Shown: positions 1 to 6,995 of the stretch, in pieces
Layout: every line of letters starts with the position of its first letter
Numbering within the stretch: the first letter of the stretch is position 1
DNA from: Rhodoluna sp.
GTDB taxonomy: Bacteria > Actinomycetota > Actinomycetes > Actinomycetales > Microbacteriaceae
Direction: 5' to 3'
DNA: 8,575 nucleotides
Assembly: GCA_026393335.1 (NCBI GenBank)
Contig: JAPLAJ010000003.1
Span: forward strand, 1 to 8,575
The notes under the pieces: generated by a model
The model's input: only the letters and a program-made list of their open reading frames with translations
Database searches by the model: none
Told to the model about the DNA's origin: nothing
Position numbers and translations under genes: made by a program

Positions 1-112
1 GCACTTTGTATTCGATTCCCTGCCCTAGTTCGTAGGAGATCTTTGCAGCGTTGACAAAATCCTGCACTCTCTTTCTTGGGTGAAGACGTGCGGCAAACAG
101 CACGGAGTTTGT
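1..112 (-). pseudogene. Detached C-terminal part of a GT4-type glycosyltransferase, in frame after a TAA stop
   Basis: Directly downstream of the TAA at 115-113 the same reading frame stays open for 37 codons to the window edge. It encodes TNSVLFAARLHPRKRV, then a helix-like stretch ending GIEYKV. The hydrophobic strand followed by A-R-L-x-x-x-K is the usual entry into the second Rossmann domain of GT-B fold family 4 glycosyltransferases, which binds the nucleotide sugar. The frame is unshifted, so a single base change would rejoin it to the upstream ORF. An internal GTG (103-101) could in principle restart translation, but no ribosome binding site is visible. The rest of the gene lies outside the window. 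Pseudogene, natural truncation and sequence error cannot be told apart from here. Confidence 0.6.
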
Positions 113-754
113 TTAGTCTTCATCGCTCTTTTTATTCAATAAGTTGGTCGGGTTTCCCAAAACTTGAACTTTCAGCTCTAATTTCGGATGCCAGGAGATT
201 AGTGATTCCTTCTCCTTTATGGTTAGAGCCAAAATTCTATGTGAGTTCTCTACTAACTTCCTTGTAATCAGAGCGTCTAAGATTTTATGCGCGTGCGAAC
301 TTCTTGATGTAAGCATGCCATGGGTTTGGAGAATGACGGGGGTTTTGTTTATTGCGCAGAATATTGTAAATAGATACGGCGTTATTCCTCTGGCAAAGCT
401 AATGTGAGCGCATTGGACCTTTGAATAGCGCCAAAGGACTGGAATCATGCTGAATGACCCGAGATCGAAGTAGCTCTTTAGAGAAAGGAGATGCCGAACC
501 TGGAATGTCTTCAGGTCCACGTCAGAAAATGTTGGCTCATCACCATTGAGTCTCCCTGTTAACATGATTTGATTGAGCTCTTTAGTAAGCCGATGCTGTG
601 CAGCAGCTGTATCAGTTGGCCCTCCATAAAGCCCAGTCGTGTTTGATAGCAAAACAAATCGAACCAGATTTATGTTTGGTAACGACGAGCCCCGCTTAGA
701 CAAATCCTTTTTTCTGGGTTTTCGACTAAGCGCTTCAAAATTAAATTTGATCAT
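113..754 (-). CDS. Glycosyltransferase (GT4-like) N-terminal domain, truncated by an in-frame stop
   Basis: The 213-residue product resembles the acceptor-binding N-terminal domain of GT-B fold family 4 glycosyltransferases, which add sugars to lipid-linked glycans at the cytoplasmic membrane face. A first beta strand (residues 32-38) leads into a glycine loop (GLYGGPTD, 41-48). HISFARG (117-123) and QTHGML (143-148) follow, then a helix and RILALT (173-178), and VLGNPTN (198-204) forms the linker to domain two. Family members usually have about 350-400 residues, so this ORF stops about half way, exactly where domain two should begin; the missing part continues in frame at 112-1. A basic extension of about 30 residues precedes the first strand. 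The ATG lies 3 nt after the stop of the glycosylphosphotransferase gene, with no clear Shine-Dalgarno sequence, which suggests translational coupling. Family assignment is solid; the sugar and linkage cannot be read. Confidence 0.75.
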   Translation of the reverse strand: MIKFNFEALSRKPRKKDLSKRGSSLPNINLVRFVLLSNTTGLYGGPTDTAAAQHRLTKELNQIMLTGRLNGDEPTFSDVDLKTFQVRHLLSLKSYFDLGSFSMIPVLWRYSKVQCAHISFARGITPYLFTIFCAINKTPVILQTHGMLTSRSSHAHKILDALITRKLVENSHRILALTIKEKESLISWHPKLELKVQVLGNPTNLLNKKSDED

Positions 755-757
755 GTT

Positions 758-2209
758 CTAGTAGCTGCCAGATCTTGCAAATACTACAATTGCCGTTTTT
801 AGGATTATTGAGATATCTACCAGAAGGCCCCATTGCTCAACATAATTCAGATCGAGCGAAACAGACTCTTCCCAAGTCAACTCTGACCTTCCGCCCACCT
901 GCCAAGGCCCAGTTATGCCTGGCTTGACCAACAATCTGCGCACCGCGTGGTCATCGTATGCTTCAACTTCCTTGTGTACGTGAGGCCTTGGACCTACAAC
1001 GCTCATGTCTCCTTTCAGAACGTTAATAAATTGCGGAAGTTCATCGATTGACGTTTTGCGAATGAACTTTCCAATTGAAGTTACACGAGGGTCGTCTTTG
1101 AGTTTGAATTGAACCGCATTGATCTCGTAACCAACTTGCTCAGCTAACTGTTCAAACTCTTTTTCAGCCCCAACCTTCATGCTACGAAACTTTAGGATTT
1201 GGAAGTCTTGGCCTCTTACACCCACTCGTGTTTGTTTGAAGAAGACTGGTCCGCCGTCATGCAGCCTAATTGCAATTGCAGTAACAAGCATGATGGGGCT
1301 AACAAGGATCAAGGCGACCAAACTGAATACAAAATCAAACACAGTCTTTATCGCATACTGAGGACCAGAGAACTTAGTAGAGGAGATCTCCAGTAGTGGT
1401 GTTCCTGCAATAACTCTGGTGGTTAGTTTTGAGCTTGATACACCTGTGATTGCAGGTGAAACTACGAAGCTGATGTCGTGTCCGTCAAGTGCCCAGTAAA
1501 GGCGCTTATGCATATCAGCTGAAGTTGCACTTGAACCAACTACTTTTAGTAGTTCAACATTGTGCGCCTTGCAGATCTCTGGCAGATCTTGTAATTCAAA
1601 TTCTTTTTCTTCTCCAGTAGCAATCATCTTTAGCTTTAGTTGCTTGGTTCCAGAGATTGTGAAGACAGGTTCGAACTCGTGGTCTTTATTGTTGCTTAGT
1701 CTCTCTACTGATTCAACTGTAAGTTCTTCAGGACCGTAAACAACAATTCTCTTTTTGAATCTTCCTTGTAGTCTTTGTCTTTTTAGCCATGCTCTTGCAA
1801 TTCTTCGTTCAAGTAGAAGAGCTAAAAGACCAAAGACAATAAGACTGGTTACGAATACACGAGATACGTCTACTTTGAAGAACAAAGAGTTAAAGGCAAG
1901 AAGACCTAGAACTGTTAGAGATGCATTAACTATTCTTCGGTATTCAAGAAAGTCAGAACCAATGACCTTGGTATCTCTGGTCTTGAAAACAGCTAAAGCA
2001 ATAAGCCAGGTTCCAAGCATGGTTAGACCAACAGCTTGTGGGTCTATTTCGATACGAAGAGTTCCGCTGGCTTCAATTGGATCCAGAAGTCTGAAGGTTT
2101 GGTAGGTCAACACATATGTAATGAGGGTAGTAACTGTGAGAACAATGAAATCCAGCAAACCTACCGCTGCTGCGTAGGCGCGCATGGAGGTTGGCTTGAT
2201 TTGCTTCAC
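758..2209 (-). CDS. Polyprenyl glycosylphosphotransferase (initiating sugar transferase, WbaP-like)
   Basis: This integral membrane enzyme should transfer a sugar 1-phosphate from a UDP-sugar to undecaprenyl phosphate, the first step of exopolysaccharide synthesis. Counting from a GTG start there are 483 residues. Four N-terminal membrane segments lie near 18-36, 59-75, 93-111 and 118-134, and a nucleotide-binding-like middle domain begins at about 155. The bacterial sugar transferase domain starts with a membrane segment (289-314) and carries KTVFD (288-292), KFRSMK (340-345), DDPR (372-375), DELPQ (389-393), VGPRP (405-409) and PGITGPWQV (430-438), all expected for the family. The GTG at 2209 overlaps the phosphatase TGA as GTGA, the usual coupled arrangement. 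A TTG at 2221 (487 residues) and the ATG at 2185 are alternatives. The sugar (glucose, galactose or GalNAc type) cannot be read from motifs. The 3' half differs in codon use from the 5' half. Confidence 0.93.
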   Translation of the reverse strand: MKQIKPTSMRAYAAAVGLLDFIVLTVTTLITYVLTYQTFRLLDPIEASGTLRIEIDPQAVGLTMLGTWLIALAVFKTRDTKVIGSDFLEYRRIVNASLTVLGLLAFNSLFFKVDVSRVFVTSLIVFGLLALLLERRIARAWLKRQRLQGRFKKRIVVYGPEELTVESVERLSNNKDHEFEPVFTISGTKQLKLKMIATGEEKEFELQDLPEICKAHNVELLKVVGSSATSADMHKRLYWALDGHDISFVVSPAITGVSSSKLTTRVIAGTPLLEISSTKFSGPQYAIKTVFDFVFSLVALILVSPIMLVTAIAIRLHDGGPVFFKQTRVGVRGQDFQILKFRSMKVGAEKEFEQLAEQVGYEINAVQFKLKDDPRVTSIGKFIRKTSIDELPQFINVLKGDMSVVGPRPHVHKEVEAYDDHAVRRLLVKPGITGPWQVGGRSELTWEESVSLDLNYVEQWGLLVDISIILKTAIVVFARSGSY

Positions 2210-2805
2210 GCTGCCATCCAATCCACGATAATTTCCAACATCACGTCTATATGCTCTGCTACTTGCTCGTAAATCTCAACACTTTCCCCATACGGGTCTA
2301 TCACATCCTTGGGATCTTTACCAGTAGGAACCATTCCTCTGAGCAATACGGCTTCTTTAATCGCTCTGCTTAAATACTCTTCTCTGGTTTCTTTCTTTTT
2401 CTTCTTAAACTCTTCCTGGAATTCAGGATCTGAAGAAAGGAATGAAGTTAGTCTTGCAAACTCATCAATGGTAAAGGAATACTTACTTGCTTTAGGGAGC
2501 ATCCTTGCTATTTCACTTCTGTGATCAAGGGTTGCTGTTAGAACTAGATCTGCTTTCTCAAGCATCTCTGGAGTTAGATCTCTAGATACATGTTTACCTG
2601 GAGTGAAGCCTCTGGCCTTCATGGCGTCTGCTGATTGCGGGGTCATGGGTGACCCTGTCATTGCCATCACTCCTGCGGAGTGAACTTTGATAGGAAGTTT
2701 TGCTTTAGTGGCTCTTTGCTGAAGTATCTGCTCAGCCATAGGAGATCTGCATATGTTTCCTGTGCAGATCATTAGTACTGTGAATGGTGCCTGTGCGGCA
2801 GACAT
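2206..2805 (-). CDS. Low-molecular-weight protein tyrosine phosphatase (Wzb/Etp-like)
   Basis: The product (199 residues) is a cytosolic cysteine phosphatase expected to remove phosphate from the tyrosine tail of the adjacent kinase, so that glycan polymerisation and export can cycle. The signature loop is CTGNICRS, with nucleophile C14 and phosphate-binding R20. The general acid is probably D170 in the late DPYG motif (170-173), and HSAG (42-45) is also family-like. Usual members have about 145-165 residues; this one is longer because of an inserted charged helical region (about 125-165) that contains five consecutive lysines at 134-138. It sits 3 nt after the kinase gene and overlaps the next gene, so all are one operon. 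AAAGG lies upstream of the ATG inside the end of the kinase gene. Arsenate reductases share the fold, but kinase linkage and the DPY motif favour a phosphatase. Confidence 0.93.
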   Translation of the reverse strand: MSAAQAPFTVLMICTGNICRSPMAEQILQQRATKAKLPIKVHSAGVMAMTGSPMTPQSADAMKARGFTPGKHVSRDLTPEMLEKADLVLTATLDHRSEIARMLPKASKYSFTIDEFARLTSFLSSDPEFQEEFKKKKKETREEYLSRAIKEAVLLRGMVPTGKDPKDVIDPYGESVEIYEQVAEHIDVMLEIIVDWMAA

Positions 2806-2808
2806 TGG

Positions 2809-4314
2809 TTAGGCCTTTTTAGTTGATTTACGCGGCGTCTTTGCCGCTACTGGGGCTTCTAGCTTTGTAGTCTCAACAGCGTCTTCGCCGTAAGCCTGAG
2901 TGTAAGCACCGTAGGCACCGTAGTTACCGTACTTGCCATATGCTCCGTAGCTACCGTATGAGCCGTACTTATATGAGTAGCGGTAACGGTAAGCATCAAC
3001 ACCCTTGGTTGGGATCTTGTTCATGATGAAACCTAGAACACGACCGCCAACACTTTCAACGTGACCTAGGGCAGCTGAGAGTTGAGGCTTAGTTGTCTTA
3101 CCAACAGCAACAACAAGAGCAACACCACCGGTCATCTTTGAAAGAATCGCAGCATCTGTAACAGGAAGCAGCGGTGCGGAGTCAAGCAGAACTACGTCGT
3201 AGTCTTTCTCTGCCTTTATCAAGAACTTCTTCATAGCTTCGCTACCTAGAAGCTCTGATGGGTTAGGTGGAACTTGACCGGCTGGAAGTAGGTCTAGATT
3301 CTTTCTACCCCAACGCTGAATAACATCGTTCGCTTTTACTTGACCAATAAGAAGGTTAGTTAGACCTACTGCGCCTTCAACAGAGAAGTACTTGTGCATC
3401 TTAGGTTTACGAAGGTCACAGTCAATGAGTAGAACTTTTAGTCCGGTGTCTGCCATGGCAATTGCCAGGTTGGCAATTGTTGAAGACTTTCCTTCTGAAG
3501 GAATAGAAGAGGTAACAACAATTGACTTTCTACCTTCAGCAACTTCAACGAATTGAATGTTTGTTCTAAGTTGTCTAAAAGCTTCTGCTCTTGTGCTCTT
3601 AGGGCTGGTGTGGACAATAAGTGGGTTTGATTCAGCGTTAGGGTCAAAAACAATTCCACCCAAGACGTTGATTACTCCGTCTTTATCAGGCACATCTTCA
3701 ACGCTTCTTACTCTTAGATCTAGTGACTCTCTTAGTAGCGCTGCACCGAAACCTAGTGCTAAACCAATTAGTGCTCCTAGAGCAAGGTTTAGTAGCGGTC
3801 TTGGAGCTGCCGGAGACTTAGCTGCTTGACCTGGTTGGATCACACTTAGTTTCACAGGTGAGGCAAGAGTAGGGTCAACAGTTTCTAGGTTGGTTACTAC
3901 CTGCTCTAAAGAGCTGGCAACTGCGTTAGCGATGTTGGCTGCTTTATAAGGAGAAGGGTCTGTAACTGTGATCTCAAGGATGACTGTATTTAGAGGCACT
4001 GTAGCTGTGATCTGGCCTGGCAGCTTGTCCTGGATCTCTTGAAGGCTAAGTTCTGCAACAACAGTGTCTAGAACTGCTGGGGAAGTCACGATATCGGCGT
4101 AAGACTTCACTCTTTGCTGGGTGAATGAGTTACCGGTTAGCAGATCAGCTGCTGACTCATTGCCACTTGTGGATACGAATAGGCGGGTAGTTGACTCATA
4201 GGTAGGTGTAGTCAGTGCAGTCACCGTAAAGGCTGAGACCAAGGAAACCAAGAAAATGGCTGCAAATAGCAAGAAGCGCTTGCGAACTACCAGAATGTAT
4301 TCGTTAAATTTCAA
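2809..4314 (-). CDS. Fused polysaccharide co-polymerase / BY-type tyrosine kinase (Wzz-Wzc-like)
   Basis: This 501-residue membrane protein combines a chain-length determinant with a bacterial tyrosine autokinase and should control polymerisation and export of the surface polysaccharide. Membrane segments lie near 13-33 and 174-194, with an extracytoplasmic Wzz domain between them. The cytoplasmic kinase has LRTNIQF (249-255), Walker A SSIPSEGKSST (269-279, K276), Walker A' VLLIDCDLRKP (294-304), PPNPSELL (349-356) and Walker B VVLLDSAP (374-381). The tail (442-475) has 13 tyrosines, mostly as G-x-Y triplets, and is the likely autophosphorylation site and phosphatase target; a lysine-rich end follows. 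The start is TTG: an in-frame TAG lies just upstream and AGGGA sits 6 nt before it. It is the first gene of the minus-strand operon. Unlike E. coli Wzc but like actinobacterial homologues, the periplasmic part is short. Confidence 0.95.
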   Translation of the reverse strand: MKFNEYILVVRKRFLLFAAIFLVSLVSAFTVTALTTPTYESTTRLFVSTSGNESAADLLTGNSFTQQRVKSYADIVTSPAVLDTVVAELSLQEIQDKLPGQITATVPLNTVILEITVTDPSPYKAANIANAVASSLEQVVTNLETVDPTLASPVKLSVIQPGQAAKSPAAPRPLLNLALGALIGLALGFGAALLRESLDLRVRSVEDVPDKDGVINVLGGIVFDPNAESNPLIVHTSPKSTRAEAFRQLRTNIQFVEVAEGRKSIVVTSSIPSEGKSSTIANLAIAMADTGLKVLLIDCDLRKPKMHKYFSVEGAVGLTNLLIGQVKANDVIQRWGRKNLDLLPAGQVPPNPSELLGSEAMKKFLIKAEKDYDVVLLDSAPLLPVTDAAILSKMTGGVALVVAVGKTTKPQLSAALGHVESVGGRVLGFIMNKIPTKGVDAYRYRYSYKYGSYGSYGAYGKYGNYGAYGAYTQAYGEDAVETTKLEAPVAAKTPRKSTKKA

Positions 4315-4523
4315 TGGAAATCCCTAAATTTCGGTCAGAAGACTAAACTAGCCCAAATATTGCCGTTTTCATGGGGTTTTAGCGTTTTTATTCGGTTTAA
4401 AGAATGTTATGGCTGAAGTGTGTATTTTGGGTGAATTGTTACGGTTTTTCTATAAAAAATGTTTCTACATGGCACAAAACCAGTATAAACTGTCTCAGTA
4501 CCTACCCTTTATAAAGAGGAACC
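4315..4523. promoter_or_regulatory. Divergent AT-rich intergenic region between the polysaccharide operon and the secreted-protein gene
   Basis: These 209 bp must hold promoters for both directions. On the plus strand two -10-like boxes are visible: TATAAA at 4451-4456, with TTGGGT at 4427-4432 (18-bp spacer), and TATAAA at 4484-4489 without a good -35. No convincing minus-strand promoter can be named. Two imperfect copies of a CGTTTT...GGTTT element lie 19 bp apart (4364-4382 and 4383-4401), and a related CGGTTTTT is at 4442-4449. These could be regulator-binding repeats or only compositional bias. The ribosome binding site AAAGAGGA (4513-4520) serves the plus-strand gene. No RNA gene is evident. 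Confidence 0.4.
4321..4325 (-). promoter_or_regulatory. Shine-Dalgarno site fixing the TTG start of the kinase gene
   Basis: Read on the minus strand this is AGGGA, 6 nt before TTG at 4314-4312. A TAG four codons upstream in the same frame excludes longer forms, and no ATG or GTG near the N-terminus has a comparable site, so this decides the start. Confidence 0.7.
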
Positions 4524-5201
4524 ATGAAAAAAACAATTTTTGGACTAGCTGCAGTAGCAGCTCTAGCCATTGGATCTGTAGCTCCGGCATTGGCATACCC
4601 TGCTGGTCAAGCTCCAACACTTAGCCTTTCATCTGTTAGTCGTCTAACTCCAGGTGACAATGTTTCAGTTGTTGTATCTCGTGTAAAGAGAGACTGTTCA
4701 GTTTCTGTTAGCTGGACTGGTGGACAGGGTGTTGATCCAGTTTCTTCAACTGTTAAGAGCTCAGGTAAGACTTCTGTAATGACTCTTGCTACACCTTCAA
4801 CTGCTGGTGTTTACACACTTACTACTTCTTCAATCTCTTCTGCCTGTTCAGGTAACTCTGCAGTTACTCTTACTCGTTCAATCACTGTTGGAAAGCTAGC
4901 AAGCATTGTTGCAAAACTTTCTACCACTAGTGGTTACGTTTCAAAGAGCCCAACAGTTACTGTTTCAGGAACTGTTAAATCTGGATCAGTTGCAGTAGCG
5001 AACAAGGTTGTAACAATTACTTTGAAGCGTGGAGCAACTGAAGTTGCAAGCACAACCGCAACCACTAACGGTTCTGGTGTATTCACCAAGCCAATTTCAC
5101 AAAGCTTCACTGCAGGTGACTACACAGCTGTTATTTCATTCGCTGCAAACTCAACTTTCGCTGCGAAGAGCCAGACAACTGCGATTCTAAAACTTAGATA
5201 A
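4524..5201 (+). CDS. Secreted protein with signal peptide and Ig-like beta domains, unknown function
   Basis: The 225-residue product starts with a classical signal peptide: MKK, a hydrophobic core (5-18) and a likely cleavage after ALA at residue 24. The mature protein is rich in Ser, Thr, Val and Ala, with alternating beta-strand patterns. It seems to hold two modules. The first (about 30-122) has two cysteines (C58, C108) that could form a disulfide; the second (about 125-225) resembles bacterial Ig-like domains, with a VSGTV strand and a GDYTAVISF strand. There is no LPXTG, lipobox or C-terminal membrane anchor, so it is probably released or bound non-covalently to the envelope. The ATG has AAAGAGGA just upstream. 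It is divergent from the polysaccharide operon and is followed after 9 nt, in the same frame, by the DUF4012 gene, so the two probably act together at the surface. I do not recognise a specific family. Confidence 0.85.
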   Translation: MKKTIFGLAAVAALAIGSVAPALAYPAGQAPTLSLSSVSRLTPGDNVSVVVSRVKRDCSVSVSWTGGQGVDPVSSTVKSSGKTSVMTLATPSTAGVYTLTTSSISSACSGNSAVTLTRSITVGKLASIVAKLSTTSGYVSKSPTVTVSGTVKSGSVAVANKVVTITLKRGATEVASTTATTNGSGVFTKPISQSFTAGDYTAVISFAANSTFAAKSQTTAILKLR

Positions 5202-5210
5202 CAAGTAGCT

Positions 5211-6995
5211 TTGCAACTATCGAAAAATAAACGAAATGCCATCGCTCTTGGAGTGGTGGCATTAGTTTTATTTATTGTTTATGCAATCATCCGCGTTGTA
5301 CTCATGGTTGTTTCTCTTCAAGGAACAATGGGTGAAGTTGATAACCTGCGCACAGCTGCTGCTAACAAAGATCTAGGTGCAATCAGTGTTGGGCTTGGTA
5401 AAGCATCTGATGCTATGGCTATGGCTGATTCATCAGCAAACGATCCGATTGTTCAGCTCTTTAGCTATGCACCAATAATCGGTAGTGACATTAGAGCAGC
5501 ATCTATCGTTTCTGCAGATGGTCGTCTAGTTTTACAGGCAGCACAGGAAGTTACCTCGGTTGCTAACCAACTTATTAAATCTGGAATTGGTAAAAAGCAA
5601 CTAACCGACAGTGCTCTTGTTGCATCTCTTCGAGATGGCATGAGTCAAATGGATCAGGCTGTTCAGAAACTAAATGCGGACCTTGCCACCGTTGATGAAT
5701 CTCAGTTGCACTTTGGTTTAGATTCAAGAATCAAATCAGCTAAGGAAGTAGTTGCTTCTTTTGCAACTGCAAGCTCAAGGCTTACTCCCCTAGTTCAAGT
5801 TGGCACAACACTTCTAGAACAACCTGGACAAAAGCGTTGGTTTGTTTCCATTCAGAACCTTGCTGAACTTCGTGGTACTGGTGGTATTACCGGTGCTTAT
5901 GCAGTTATCGAAACTAATAACGGCAAGCTAAAGCTCGATGAGTATGGATCTGACAAACGTCTTCTAAAACTAGGTCGTATCAATTACAAGAACTACCCAG
6001 AAGAGCTTAGAGATCTTTGGGGAGTTGATCTTGCTGACTGGCGAGACATAAATGCTTCTGCTCACGCTCCTTACGCTGCGCAGTTGTTGGCTGATGGTTG
6101 GCAGCAACTTAGAGGCCAAAAGGTTGATGGTGTTCTATTTATTGGTCAAGGAGTTGTGAGCCAACTCTCTGGTGCTGTTGGTGCCATTGAAGTTCGTGGT
6201 GTGACCGTTGATAAAGATAATGCTGTTGATTTCTTTGCTAAAGAGATTTATGCCAAATTCACTAATGTTGTCGCCAAGGATGCTGTTGTTGGTGAAATTT
6301 CATCTGAAATGTTCAAGCGTCTAATCGGTGGCAAGGTTAGTGGTGCTGGCTTATTTGCTGCAGCTGCTAACGATAAGACTGGTGACCGGGTCATGGCTTG
6401 GTCAAGAGATAAAGCTACACAGCAGATCTTTAGTAAGTATCAGGTAGCTGGTGAAGTTAGCACATCTTTTGGACCGCTAGTTGATGTCACTTTGAACAAT
6501 GCTGGTGGTAACAAGCTAGATGCATACACAACTCTAAAAGCTGATTACCTATTGGGTATTTGTAATGTTGATACCTTCACCGGTTACCAGGGTCGTAAGA
6601 GCAGGGTAAGTATTGAAGTTACCAATAGCTCCCCTAAGGGCTTACCTGCCTATGTGGACATGAGACTAGATGACAGCTTCGGTGAGGCAAGACCTAAGGG
6701 CTCTAACCGTGAGATTGTTACCATCTATGGTCCAGTAGGTTCTGAAGCAGAATCTATTACCGTTGACGGGGTTGAAGAGTTTGCGATCAATGGAATGGAT
6801 AGAAACAGGCCACTGTGGATATTCGACCTTCAGATGCTAGCTGGCACAACCAAGAAGATTGTTGTTGATCTAGTTGAGCCAATCAACGACGATAACTTGG
6901 AGAAGGTCACAGCTAAGCAGCTTCTTCGTGGTCCTGTGATGCTCAATGCTCCTACTTTGAGCTCTTCTTCATCTGGCGAATGCTCGCTGCGATAA
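5211..6995 (+). CDS. DUF4012 family membrane protein
   Basis: The product (594 residues) has a short basic N-terminus, one membrane segment (about 10-35) and a large, probably extracytoplasmic domain. Residues about 40-200 look helical and may form a coiled coil. The DUF4012 core follows, marked by RGTGGITGAY (221-230), ADWRDINASAHAPYAA (275-290) and DGVLFIGQGVVSQL (306-319). The C-terminus ends in a serine-rich stretch with one cysteine. DUF4012 proteins are common in actinobacteria, often beside polysaccharide genes; their biochemical role is not established. Starting at TTG 5211 is nearly forced: the TAA of the preceding gene lies four codons upstream in the same frame and no ATG precedes the membrane segment. 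No clear ribosome binding site is visible, so translation probably depends on the upstream gene. The last 44 bp overlap the end of the convergent VanZ gene. A role in envelope glycan handling is inferred from context. Confidence 0.88.
   Translation: MQLSKNKRNAIALGVVALVLFIVYAIIRVVLMVVSLQGTMGEVDNLRTAAANKDLGAISVGLGKASDAMAMADSSANDPIVQLFSYAPIIGSDIRAASIVSADGRLVLQAAQEVTSVANQLIKSGIGKKQLTDSALVASLRDGMSQMDQAVQKLNADLATVDESQLHFGLDSRIKSAKEVVASFATASSRLTPLVQVGTTLLEQPGQKRWFVSIQNLAELRGTGGITGAYAVIETNNGKLKLDEYGSDKRLLKLGRINYKNYPEELRDLWGVDLADWRDINASAHAPYAAQLLADGWQQLRGQKVDGVLFIGQGVVSQLSGAVGAIEVRGVTVDKDNAVDFFAKEIYAKFTNVVAKDAVVGEISSEMFKRLIGGKVSGAGLFAAAANDKTGDRVMAWSRDKATQQIFSKYQVAGEVSTSFGPLVDVTLNNAGGNKLDAYTTLKADYLLGICNVDTFTGYQGRKSRVSIEVTNSSPKGLPAYVDMRLDDSFGEARPKGSNREIVTIYGPVGSEAESITVDGVEEFAINGMDRNRPLWIFDLQMLAGTTKKIVVDLVEPINDDNLEKVTAKQLLRGPVMLNAPTLSSSSSGECSLR

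Noticed and set aside
1755..2105. 116-codon plus-strand ORF
   Set aside because: It is wholly antisense to the conserved glycosylphosphotransferase gene, low in complexity and rich in Arg, Ser and Thr as antisense frames usually are, with no ribosome binding site or motif.
2389..2412. A-rich run in the phosphatase gene as a programmed slippage site
   Set aside because: The longest run is five A on the coding strand, the frame continues correctly to the conserved DPYG motif, and no shifted product would be meaningful.
2895..3000. Short repeats as a possible CRISPR or VNTR locus
   Set aside because: The units are 9 bp, degenerate, lack spacers and sit in frame in the kinase tail as G-x-Y codons.
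3557..3829. 90-codon plus-strand ORF
   Set aside because: It is antisense to the kinase gene, whose protein is strongly conserved here; it is explained as a shadow frame.
4409..4624. 71-codon plus-strand ORF across the divergent promoter region
   Set aside because: It runs into the secreted-protein gene in another frame, has a Ser-rich shadow-like end, and competes with a clear signal-peptide gene that has a good ribosome binding site.
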